In this document: one piece after another, positions 9,805-18,256 of the stretch
How positions within the stretch are numbered: the stretch's first letter is position 1
Layout of the letters: the number at the start of each line of letters is the position of its first letter
DNA from: G963556115 sp963678205
GTDB taxonomy: Bacteria; Planctomycetota; SZUA-567
Length of the DNA: 64,000 nt
Direction: 5' to 3'
Assembly (NCBI GenBank): GCA_963678205.1
Contig: OY782760.1
Coordinates: forward strand, 496,001 to 560,000
The notes under the pieces: generated by a model
What the model was told of the DNA's origin: nothing
Seen by the model: only the letters and a program-made list of their open reading frames with translations
The model's database searches: none
Program-made: the position numbers and the translations under genes

Positions 9805-10243
9805 AAAGATTTTTCTCATATCTACTGCTTTTTCAACAACATGTAATATAAAAAAAAATTCTAAAAAACTGCTTTTAATTAAACAAAGTTTAATTATATA
9901 ACCTCTATTACAAACTTACATTACACAAAATGATTCATTTTTGCAACTAAAAGATATAATTATACTGCCAATACTTCGAATTAATAAATTAAGTTATAAT
10001 GAATAATCTATGTGTGTACAACAAGAAACTTTTCAAAAGCGCATTAGCATTATGCGGCTATTATCATTTTACTTGAGAGAAAAAATTCACCGCACTTACA
10101 AAAGAGCATAATTCAGAACTTAATAGGATAGATTAAAATATAATAAGCCATACTACTTAAGGAAAGTGTTGAATTTATTAAGTGATGATAGCACAAAATA
10201 GGTATTTATAATTATATAGCTTTGAAATTTATACCAACAGCAA
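9805..10243. other. Non-coding stretch between regulator and importer genes
   Basis: About 440 AT-rich bases with no credible reading frame on either strand. I see no tRNA-like fold, riboswitch or repeat here. It probably holds the upstream part of the importer promoter region. Confidence 0.5.
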
Positions 10244-10268
10244 AATTATATTTTGATTCAATATAATT
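10244..10268 (-). terminator. Weak AT-rich hairpin at the end of the lacI-type gene
   Basis: AATTATATT (10244-10252) pairs with AATATAATT (10260-10268), directly at the stop codon of the regulator gene. The stem is nine pairs but all A-T, and the following run on the minus strand is only TTTGCTG, so termination here would be weak. Confidence 0.3.
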
Positions 10269-11278
10269 CAAGATTTTACCATTGTTGAAGATCGTAAAAT
10301 TAATTCCGGAGGAATAAAAATTTGTTCTTGGGCAACAGGTTTTTTATCAATCAAATTGAATAGCATCTCCATACTCTGGATTGCGATTTCTTCTATGTTC
10401 TGCCTTACGGTAGTAAGTGGAGGTTCAGTAAATGTAGACAGCAAAATATCATCATATCCTGCAACTGATAGCTCTTCAGGTATTCTTATTTTTAATTCTT
10501 TTGCAGCCTTTTCAACACCAATTGCCATAACATCATTAATAGTAATAATTGCATCAGGCAATTTACTCTGCATCAGTTTTTTAGCAACCAGATATGCATA
10601 ATTCATACTCGCGCCATTACAGGTTACGATCAGATCATCATCAAATTTTATACCGTTTTCTTCAAATGCTCTCCTATAACCTTCCGTTCTCAAGGAATTT
10701 ATAGGAGAATCTTTGTCGCTTGTTATAATGTGAACTATACGCCTGTGCCCTATGCTTAGCAGGTAATTCGTCAAACGATAGCTACCTTCTGCGTAATCTG
10801 TCATTACAAATTTATCAGACTCCCGCATATAATTTGAAGTTGCCAATACACAAGGGATTTTTTTCCGATCAATTTGGTCAAATATATCAACGTTACTCCT
10901 CACCTTATGCGAAGGAGTAACTATTATTCCATCTACCCTTTGAGCAATCAATGTATTGAGTATCTCTGATTCTATATTTTCATCATGATATGAAATCGAT
11001 ATGAACAAGGAGTAGTTATTATCTTTTGCAATATCATTTACATACTTAGTAAAACTTCCATAAAATGGATTCTCTACATCCGTTATAACCAACCCGATAA
11101 TATTACTCTTATTCATAGCTAAACTTCTAGCTATGCTATTAGGTACGTAGCCTATTTCAGCTGCTATTGCCAGCACCTTTTCTCGAGTCAAAGCATTTAC
11201 GCCAGGACGATTATTCATTACCAATGATACTGTGGCCTCAGAAACCTGAGCTTTTTCTGCAATTATCTTTAATGACAT
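10268..11278 (-). CDS. LacI-family transcriptional regulator of the sugar-importer operon
   Basis: 336 residues. The N-terminal helix-turn-helix and hinge are clear: SLKIIAEKAQVSEATVSLVM at residues 2-21, then the GYVPNSIARSLA hinge near 47-58. A type I periplasmic-binding-like effector domain follows (IGLVITDVENPFYGSF at 63-78; AGYDDILLSTFTEPPLTTVR near 272). Such proteins bind palindromic operators and release them when a sugar binds. The palindrome TTAAAGCGCTTTAA lies 27 bases before its own ATG, and the same core lies upstream of the importer, so it probably controls both itself and the importer. The ribosome site is poor, as is usual for an autorepressed regulator. Effector unknown; likely the imported sugar or its isomerised form. 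Confidence 0.93.
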   Translation of the reverse strand: MSLKIIAEKAQVSEATVSLVMNNRPGVNALTREKVLAIAAEIGYVPNSIARSLAMNKSNIIGLVITDVENPFYGSFTKYVNDIAKDNNYSLFISISYHDENIESEILNTLIAQRVDGIIVTPSHKVRSNVDIFDQIDRKKIPCVLATSNYMRESDKFVMTDYAEGSYRLTNYLLSIGHRRIVHIITSDKDSPINSLRTEGYRRAFEENGIKFDDDLIVTCNGASMNYAYLVAKKLMQSKLPDAIITINDVMAIGVEKAAKELKIRIPEELSVAGYDDILLSTFTEPPLTTVRQNIEEIAIQSMEMLFNLIDKKPVAQEQIFIPPELILRSSTMVKS

Positions 11279-11305
11279 TATTCTTAAAACATCTAATCCA
11301 AAAGT

Positions 11306-11319
11306 TTAAAGCGCTTTAA
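11306..11319. promoter_or_regulatory. Operator in the promoter of the lacI-type gene
   Basis: Perfect 14-base palindrome TTAAAGCGCTTTAA, 27 bases upstream of the regulator's ATG, where it would overlap a promoter or its start site. Its 12-base core is identical to the site at 9793-9804. A second short palindrome, ATACTAGTAT (11325-11334), lies just upstream and may be part of the same control region. Confidence 0.75.
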
Positions 11320-11334
11320 TTAATATACTAGTAT

Positions 11335-11614
11335 GCTTCATATTCATAGCTTGGTCAAGATTATTATTATATTTTTTAATATAGAATCAAGAAATTCTAC
11401 CAAAAACCACCCAACAATATACTCTATATTGATAGCTACAAACAAAAGCCCTCACGGGTTATATAAAATATATGATATTGAAAGAAACAGATCTGAAATT
11501 ATTTTAACACTTTTAAATTTAAAATTTTGTCTTTAAAATATGCCCATAATTTCTTCTTTAAAAAATTTGTGCCCTAAAAATAAAATTTGGAAACATCAGA
11601 AATCAAATTCAACA
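11335..11614. other. Non-coding stretch between mutL and the lacI-type gene
   Basis: About 280 AT-rich bases. A short open frame on the plus strand (11333-11536) has no ribosome site and no recognisable sequence, and I do not regard it as a gene. No clear terminator follows mutL. Confidence 0.5.
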
Positions 11615-13507
11615 CTACCGATCAAATTTGTATGCAAGTTCTTTCCAGGTAAAGGCGATCTTCGTAGGTCTGCCGTGTGGACATGTAAAGAGCGCACCAC
11701 TTCCAAGTTTTTCTAAAAGATCCCTACAAAGTTCATCACTTAGATTTGTGCCAAACAATACTGCTGATCTACAGGCTAGAGAAGCATTAATTCTATCCCG
11801 ATACTCTTTGACAGGTGAAGCGTCAATATCATTTAAAATATCACGGACCACTCTTTCTATATTATGAGGTCTCAGGATATCAGGATGCGCCGTAATAGAC
11901 AGGACGGAACCTTCAAGCTTCATCTCAAATCCAGCTTCTTCTAATACGATTATACTCTCAACAATAAGCGCCTCTTCAACAGCGCTAAGCTCAATTTCAA
12001 TAGGGATTAAAAGACGTTGTGAATCAAGAGAATACTCTCTGCTACATAAGCGGTTATAGTTCCACCTCTCATGCAGAGCATGCTGGTCTATAAATACCAC
12101 TCCATCCTCATATTCCGCAATTATATACTTTCCGCCAACCTGCCCTACATACCTATATTTAGACTGACAGTCAATACCCAAGCTCTCTTGTTTTTCTTTA
12201 GTAATATCATTATATGCGACATGCTTGCCACTATTTATCTCAAAAGAAGCTTTATTATCAGAGGCAAATGATGTTTTAAAAGACTTACTGCTCAAATCAC
12301 TTGCCACTTTATACTGGGGCATAGCTCTTTTCTGCTCATAACCTAGATTTTTTCTGTCTCTAAAGCTGAAATCAGAATCGAGATACTTGGAAATTGCAGA
12401 ACCGTCATTATCACTTCCTGACTTTGCACTATTTGATATGTACCCTTCAGTATTACTTCTAATAGAGCTTTCTCTCAGCTGATTCATCCTTTCAATTCTT
12501 GCTCTATCCACTACTTCAGCGGAACCCACGCCTCTAAGTGTATTCTCGATAGCTTTTCGGCAGCCGCCAACAAATAGTGAATTATTTTCAAATCTCACAA
12601 CTTCTTTTGTAGGATGAGCATTAATATCAACTTTTGCCGGATCTATGTTGAAACAAAGTACAGCAAAAGGATACCTACGCGGAGGTAAGTTTCCCTGATA
12701 AGCGTCGAGAATTCCTTTATTAATACCGGGGTGCTTTATCCAGCGATTATTTAGTAAAGTATATATAAATTTGCTATTTCCTCTGCTTTCTGGCGGCCTA
12801 CCACAAAATCCGCTAACTCTAAGCTCACCATTACTGGTTGTATACTCTACAGGCAGCAATTCAATACTTTTGCCAAATAAATCAGTAATGCGTTCATCAA
12901 GATGGTCTCTAGCAACCAATTCCATTGATTTCTTGCCATTGCCTTTGACAATAAATGTTACCCCTGGGTTAGCAAGAGCAATACGGGTGATAGTCTCATT
13001 TATCGCCCCCATCTCAGCGGCTGAACTTTTCATAAATTTACGTCTTGCTGGAGTATTGAAGAACAAATCATTTACCTCTACGATCGTTCCTTTTCTAGGT
13101 GGCGCAGGCGTTATCCCTTCAATCTTACCACCTGTAACCTTAAGCGAATTTCCTGCTTCCTGCCCTTCTAAACAAGTAGAAATTGTAAGACGTGAAACAG
13201 AACCAATGGATGGAAGAGCCTCACCCCTAAAACCCATAGTAGAGATGGAAAAAATATCCTCTACATCATGAATCTTACTAGTAGCATGCCTCTCAATTGA
13301 AAGCAGTAGGTCATCTTTATCCATACCGCAACCATCATCTGCAATCCTGATGGCTCGCATTCCTCCTTCTTCAATTTCAATATTAATTCTAGCTGCTCCA
13401 GCATCTATAGCATTCTCAACCAATTCTTTTACTGCCGAAGCAGGTCTTTCAACTACCTCACCCGCAGCAATTTTATTCTGAACTATATCTGATAGAACTC
13501 TTATCAT
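11615..13507 (-). CDS. mutL: DNA mismatch repair protein MutL
   Basis: 630 residues, normal length. The N-terminal GHKL ATPase is complete: KELVENAIDAGA (28-39, catalytic Glu and Asn), DDGCGM (57-62) and STMGFRGEALPSI (89-101). The middle linker (about 330-450) is polar and Ser/Asn-rich. The C-terminal dimerisation/endonuclease domain has DQHALHE at 474-480, but the motif DQHA(X)2E(X)4E lacks the final Glu (Asn instead), while the CPHGRP motif at the end is kept. MutL couples mismatch recognition by MutS to strand incision or helicase loading. Whether this one nicks DNA is uncertain because of the altered metal motif. It is a single gene with no mutS nearby, divergent from the TPR gene. Confidence 0.97.
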   Translation of the reverse strand: MIRVLSDIVQNKIAAGEVVERPASAVKELVENAIDAGAARINIEIEEGGMRAIRIADDGCGMDKDDLLLSIERHATSKIHDVEDIFSISTMGFRGEALPSIGSVSRLTISTCLEGQEAGNSLKVTGGKIEGITPAPPRKGTIVEVNDLFFNTPARRKFMKSSAAEMGAINETITRIALANPGVTFIVKGNGKKSMELVARDHLDERITDLFGKSIELLPVEYTTSNGELRVSGFCGRPPESRGNSKFIYTLLNNRWIKHPGINKGILDAYQGNLPPRRYPFAVLCFNIDPAKVDINAHPTKEVVRFENNSLFVGGCRKAIENTLRGVGSAEVVDRARIERMNQLRESSIRSNTEGYISNSAKSGSDNDGSAISKYLDSDFSFRDRKNLGYEQKRAMPQYKVASDLSSKSFKTSFASDNKASFEINSGKHVAYNDITKEKQESLGIDCQSKYRYVGQVGGKYIIAEYEDGVVFIDQHALHERWNYNRLCSREYSLDSQRLLIPIEIELSAVEEALIVESIIVLEEAGFEMKLEGSVLSITAHPDILRPHNIERVVRDILNDIDASPVKEYRDRINASLACRSAVLFGTNLSDELCRDLLEKLGSGALFTCPHGRPTKIAFTWKELAYKFDR

Positions 13508-13717
13508 ATCTATAACTATCCTATTATTGGCTTTTTGATCGATATATTACTCACAAATGATACATATATAATAATATTATAATCAAGAATCAACTAAACT
13601 CCCTATAAATATAATGAAATCCTAAATTTTTTCTCCATCTAAACCATACTTTATGCCGATAAAAATTGAAGACAATAACTCTAATCTTATAGATAATATT
13701 ATAAGGGATCGCTACAA

Positions 13718-16700
13718 ATGGCGCAAAAAATGCTACAACTCTTTACACTGCTTGCAGTTATTGCATTGCACACATGCTGCGCTTCATACGCAGATGAAGA
13801 CTATAAGTATGCCCTTGCTCTCATGAAAGAGAGAAAGGAATATAAAAGTGCGGCTGAAAAATTCAACAATTTTGTACAAACCAATCCAGATAGTAATGAT
13901 GCGCCTAAAGCATTATTCTACATGGCAAGCTGCCTCGCTCGCCTAGGCAAAGACAATAGTGCTGGTAGCGCTTATGAGAAGATAATAATGCTATACCAGA
14001 ATGCGGAACCATCACTTATCATTAATTCGTATGCATATGGTGCAGATGCATACTTTAGAGCAAAACTATTTAAAAAAGCTGGTAAACTTTATGAAAAATT
14101 AATCAATGCATATCCAGACTCAAAACCAGTAGAAAGTTCTATCTACTGGCTCGCTGAATGTTACAACAGACTTGCAGTATCAAGCGAACATAATATTGCA
14201 AATTCAAACTACCAGAAAGCAATCAAGACATACTTAGATTTCCAAAAGAAATATCCCGTTTCAAAATTCCTTCCTGACGCCCTAACGAGTGCCGGAATTC
14301 TTGCATATAATTTCAAAGATTACCAGCAAAGCTCATTCTTCTTCTCACTATTTGATGATATTGATTTTGAGCTGGAAGCCGACAAACAGGAACTCATTAC
14401 TTATTATGCAGGAGAAAGCTTATACTGGCTAAAAGACTATAAAGCTGCAGCTAAACGTTTTAAATCAATTGTAAAAAATTATCCTTCAGGTAAGTTTATA
14501 GCTGAAAGCTATGCAGGACTCGGATGGTGTTATTACAGTCTGCAAGAAACTCTAGCTGCTGCAGAGGCATTTAAAAATGCTGCTATAAATTATAAAAATA
14601 CAAATGATGCATTGAATTCACATTTCGATGCAGCCGCAGCCTTTGAGGAAGCAGGTAATACTGCAGATGCTATTAAAGAATATAGAATAGTTATCAATTC
14701 AGAATCACACCCTAAAAAACAGGCTGCTCTAGTAAGACTAGGTGTTTTACAGAAAGACTCCTCCAGTTCTGAATCGTCTGAACTGTTGAGCCAAGCATTC
14801 GATCCAAATAATAAACAAGCAGATAAAAGCTTATCTATAGAAGCTGGCATTTTACTTGCTGAGAAAAGTTTTGACAATAAAGAATACGCTAAAGCAGCAA
14901 GTATATTTCAGAAAATTGTCAAGCTTGCTCCTAATAGCAAATATGCACCATATGCTCTATATCAACTCGCCCTAGCCAGATCAAAACAAAAAGAGTATAA
15001 AAAAGCCTCTACTGCTATAAAACTACTGTTAAAGAACTATCCCGACACTCCACTGCGTCTACAGGCGGCATATGCGATAGCAGATTACCAAGACATTCTT
15101 GGTGATACAAAGAAAAGTGAGATCGCTTATAAATGGCTTGCTCAAGAATCAGAGAAATGGGCTACGGAGTTCCTCTCTAGTCATCAGGTTGATAACCCTA
15201 AAAAATTTGCTCAAGACGCAAAAGATATCGCCGCTGCTTCACTTCTAAGGCTCGCAGAAGCATTATTCAAAATAAAGAATAGCCCAGAAGCTCAGACAAA
15301 AGCCAAAGATTTCTTTAGCGATTATATCAATCGCTATCCAAATAACCCAAGACTTGCTGCAGCGCTACTCCGACTCGGCGAACTAACGGAAGCAGATAAT
15401 CTTCAAATTGCTCACACATACTTCAAAAATGCCATTTCATCTGCAGCGAACTTTACAAACTCTAACTCTAAAGATATTGAGTATAGTAATATTATAATGC
15501 ATGCAAAGTACCGCCTCTGCTTAAACAACATTCTATTATCTCAAAAAGCTGAACCCGCGTCAGAAAAGCATAAACAATATCTAAACTCAGCTTTAGAAAA
15601 TATCAATAATTTCTTTATAGATTATAAAAATAATAATGAAGCAAATAATCTTCTCAGCCAATTACAGTTTTATAAATCCGAAGCGGAATATTCATTAGGT
15701 AATGTTGATGCAGCATTAAAAGGCTATGAACAAAGCTATCAGATAAATAAAGATTCAAATATTGCTGATGCGGCGTTATTCTCAAGTGCTTGGATCGATC
15801 AGGAAAAGGGTGATACTGCGTCAGCAGCAAAAAAATTAAAAACTCTACTTACCAATTATAAAGACAGTACATACTGCTGTAATGCATTATATATTCTTGC
15901 TGTTTACAGTAAAAATAATAAGGAATTAACTACCGCTGAGGATTATCTCAAACAACTGCTAAATAATTACCCTAAATCAGATCTGAAGAGCAAAGCTCAG
16001 ATTGAACTTGCAAAAATTTCAAGCCTTCAGGGTAAATATGATACGGCAATAAACAATTTAAAAGAATTACTTAAAAATAAGGACTTACCAGAATATCCAG
16101 ATGCTATTTATACATTAAGCCGAGTTTATTGGTCTACCTTAAGCTCAAAAGATAATAATTCAAAATCTGAAGTTTATACAAATATTACAAAAATACTTGT
16201 AGAGCTCTTGAATAAATACCCTAATTATGAAAACAATATACTAGCAAAATTCAGACTCGGAGAAGTTGCCTACAATCAGAAAGCTTACGAAAACGCTATC
16301 AACTGGTACAAAAAAGTTCTTTCTGCCTCAGATGACAAGTTAGCAGATAAGACTCATTATCGCCTAGCATGGTGTTATTTAAAACTTGCAAATAAAGAAG
16401 AAGCGTACTCAAAAAATGCATTAAATGAATTTCTTGCTATCTGCAATTCATATCCTACAAGCAACCTTTTCTCAGAAAGTGCTCTGAGAGCAGGCAAACT
16501 TCTCAGACAAAATAAGGATTACTCTCGAGCTCTAAAACTATACAAACAGGCAGAAAGCAAGAGCAACAATACAGATATTGTAATGGGAGCGAGATATGGT
16601 CAAGGCATAACATTACTACAGCTTGAAGAGTACAGCAAAGCCTTAAGAATATTCAAAAACTATCTTTCAAGCTATCCAAAGAGTCCATTAATTCACGAAG

Positions 16701-17071
16701 CAAATTGGGGTGCAGGACAGGCTGCACTCATGCTGGGAGCAAGTGAAGATGCCAAGGATTACTTTAATCTTGCCAAAGCAGACAAGTATAACGGTGAAGC
16801 TGCAGCAAAAGCCAGATTTGGACTAGGTATTATAGCAATGGAAAAAAACGAATTTAAACTAGCTCGCGAAGAATTTCGTAAAGTAGATGTATTTCATTCT
16901 CAATGGAGGGATGTCGCAGCCGCAGCCCTACTCAAAGCTGTTGAAGCCTCGAGAGAGCTTGGGGAAGCAAAACCTGCAGAGAACGATTTAAAACGAATAA
17001 TTGACATATACGCAAATACCCCATCAGCACATACAGCTGAAGAACTATTACTATCGGAGGCAGATAAATGA
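13718..17071 (+). CDS. Large periplasmic TPR-repeat protein
   Basis: 1117 residues: a signal peptide (about residues 1-25, ending CASYA before DEDY) followed by tetratricopeptide repeats along the whole length, with Pro at repeat ends (for example NFVQTNPDSNDAPKALFYMA, GWCYYSLQETLAAAEAF). TPR solenoids are protein-binding scaffolds, and this one should sit in the periplasm. Its stop overlaps the ExbB start by 4 bases (ATGA), and ExbD and a giant VWA protein follow, so it is the first gene of a four-gene operon. The inference is a scaffold for an ExbB/ExbD-energised envelope machine, as YbgF is for Tol-Pal. AAGGGA precedes the ATG. The specific function is unknown. Confidence 0.85.
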   Translation: MAQKMLQLFTLLAVIALHTCCASYADEDYKYALALMKERKEYKSAAEKFNNFVQTNPDSNDAPKALFYMASCLARLGKDNSAGSAYEKIIMLYQNAEPSLIINSYAYGADAYFRAKLFKKAGKLYEKLINAYPDSKPVESSIYWLAECYNRLAVSSEHNIANSNYQKAIKTYLDFQKKYPVSKFLPDALTSAGILAYNFKDYQQSSFFFSLFDDIDFELEADKQELITYYAGESLYWLKDYKAAAKRFKSIVKNYPSGKFIAESYAGLGWCYYSLQETLAAAEAFKNAAINYKNTNDALNSHFDAAAAFEEAGNTADAIKEYRIVINSESHPKKQAALVRLGVLQKDSSSSESSELLSQAFDPNNKQADKSLSIEAGILLAEKSFDNKEYAKAASIFQKIVKLAPNSKYAPYALYQLALARSKQKEYKKASTAIKLLLKNYPDTPLRLQAAYAIADYQDILGDTKKSEIAYKWLAQESEKWATEFLSSHQVDNPKKFAQDAKDIAAASLLRLAEALFKIKNSPEAQTKAKDFFSDYINRYPNNPRLAAALLRLGELTEADNLQIAHTYFKNAISSAANFTNSNSKDIEYSNIIMHAKYRLCLNNILLSQKAEPASEKHKQYLNSALENINNFFIDYKNNNEANNLLSQLQFYKSEAEYSLGNVDAALKGYEQSYQINKDSNIADAALFSSAWIDQEKGDTASAAKKLKTLLTNYKDSTYCCNALYILAVYSKNNKELTTAEDYLKQLLNNYPKSDLKSKAQIELAKISSLQGKYDTAINNLKELLKNKDLPEYPDAIYTLSRVYWSTLSSKDNNSKSEVYTNITKILVELLNKYPNYENNILAKFRLGEVAYNQKAYENAINWYKKVLSASDDKLADKTHYRLAWCYLKLANKEEAYSKNALNEFLAICNSYPTSNLFSESALRAGKLLRQNKDYSRALKLYKQAESKSNNTDIVMGARYGQGITLLQLEEYSKALRIFKNYLSSYPKSPLIHEANWGAGQAALMLGASEDAKDYFNLAKADKYNGEAAAKARFGLGIIAMEKNEFKLAREEFRKVDVFHSQWRDVAAAALLKAVEASRELGEAKPAENDLKRIIDIYANTPSAHTAEELLLSEADK

Positions 17072-17820
17072 TGAGCAAAAGATATTTAAAACTCTTAACA
17101 GTTTCAGCTTACTATTTACTTATAAGTTCTCTTGCTTATGCGGGAGATAATACTACTGCTGAAGGTCTAATAACTAAAATTAATAATATGCTTCAGAATG
17201 GTGGCGGACTTATGTGGGTTATGCTCATTAGCTCTGTGATTGGACTAACATATGCAATAGAGCGTATCATCTCCCTAAGAATAAAAAACTACATAAAACC
17301 AACTTTCTCAGAGGCTATAAGTTCAAGACTTGAATCTTCATCACTAGAAGAAATCGCCTCATACTTACTTGAAGATAACTCACTTATCGCACGTACATAC
17401 AAAGGAATTATTACACGCAGTTCAGGCTCACGTGAAGAGATGGAACGAGGCATTGATGATGATCTTTCCAGAGCATTATGGGATGAAAGAAAGAACATAA
17501 AGCCTATAGGTCTTGTCGCAAGCATCGCGCCACTTTTAGGACTTTTAGGAACAGTAATAGGTATGATTGATGCCTTCAAGCAAGCTTCTGAGAATGGTAT
17601 GAGCGACCCTACAATCTTTGCTGGAGGGATATACCAGGCATTATACACTACAGCGTTTGGTTTAGTACTTGCAATCCCATTTTTCATACTATACAACTAT
17701 TTAAAAACAAAGTCTGAATTAATTATGAGAAAAGTAGAGGATAAATCCCTTCTTTTTGTCGATAAAGTTATAGCTGTAAAGCCAAAACCAGACGATATTG
17801 AACAATCAAAGGCAGCATAA
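17068..17820 (+). CDS. ExbB/TolQ/MotA-family proton-channel subunit
   Basis: 250 residues. An N-terminal hydrophobic segment that looks like a signal peptide (residues 5-25, ending AYAGD) is followed by the three ExbB/TolQ membrane spans: GGLMWVMLISSVIGLTYAIE (46-65), LVASIAPLLGLLGTVIGMID (about 149-168) and a third near 190-212 (YQALYTTAFGLVLAIPFFI). LLGLLGTVIGMI is the family signature. With ExbD it forms a proton-driven motor in the inner membrane. The extra N-terminal segment is common in this family outside the enterobacteria. It is translationally coupled to the TPR gene by a 4-base overlap. The driven partner is probably the TPR or VWA protein rather than TonB, but that is inference. 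Confidence 0.93.
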   Translation: MMSKRYLKLLTVSAYYLLISSLAYAGDNTTAEGLITKINNMLQNGGGLMWVMLISSVIGLTYAIERIISLRIKNYIKPTFSEAISSRLESSSLEEIASYLLEDNSLIARTYKGIITRSSGSREEMERGIDDDLSRALWDERKNIKPIGLVASIAPLLGLLGTVIGMIDAFKQASENGMSDPTIFAGGIYQALYTTAFGLVLAIPFFILYNYLKTKSELIMRKVEDKSLLFVDKVIAVKPKPDDIEQSKAA

Positions 17821-17841
17821 GATATTGGAGAATACTATACT

Positions 17842-18252
17842 ATGCGGGCAATAAGCAAGGAAAATGATAACTTTGATATTCCACTCACTCCGCTGATTGA
17901 TGTGGTCTTCCTATTATTAGTTTTCTTTCTTGTAGCGACCAACTTTAACCAGAAAGAATATGACCAGCGCGTAGAGTTACCTAAAACAGGTACCGGCCCA
18001 ATAAGTGAATTTGTAAAAGGAAACCTTATTCTTAATGTTCACAAAGATGGAACTATTATAATTAATGGTAGGATTATTGACGACTCAGCTTTGAAAAGGC
18101 AACTTGTTGAGTGGAAGAATAATAATTTAGGCAAACGTGTAATCATCCGTAGTGACGGAGGAGTGCAGTATAGCAGAGTAATGCAAATAATGGGATTCTG
18201 TAAAGAATCAGGTATCCAACGAGTTGATCTTCCAGTTGTAGAAAAGAAATAA
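17842..18252 (+). CDS. ExbD/TolR-family protein
   Basis: 136 residues with one N-terminal membrane helix, IPLTPLIDVVFLLLVFFLVA (about residues 13-32). It contains the essential membrane Asp of ExbD/TolR proteins (LIDVVF), which carries protons. The C-terminal periplasmic domain (KDGTIIINGRIID, VIIRSDGGVQYSRVMQIM) is the usual beta-alpha dimerisation domain. It partners the ExbB protein encoded 21 bases upstream. A GGAG site lies about 10 bases before the ATG. The VWA gene starts within 5 bases of its stop. Confidence 0.93.
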   Translation: MRAISKENDNFDIPLTPLIDVVFLLLVFFLVATNFNQKEYDQRVELPKTGTGPISEFVKGNLILNVHKDGTIIINGRIIDDSALKRQLVEWKNNNLGKRVIIRSDGGVQYSRVMQIMGFCKESGIQRVDLPVVEKK

Positions 18253-18256
18253 CTTG

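Noticed and set aside
12771..13271. 166-residue open frame antisense to mutL
   Set aside because: Lies wholly opposite conserved MutL motifs; composition is that of a shadow frame and there is no start signal.
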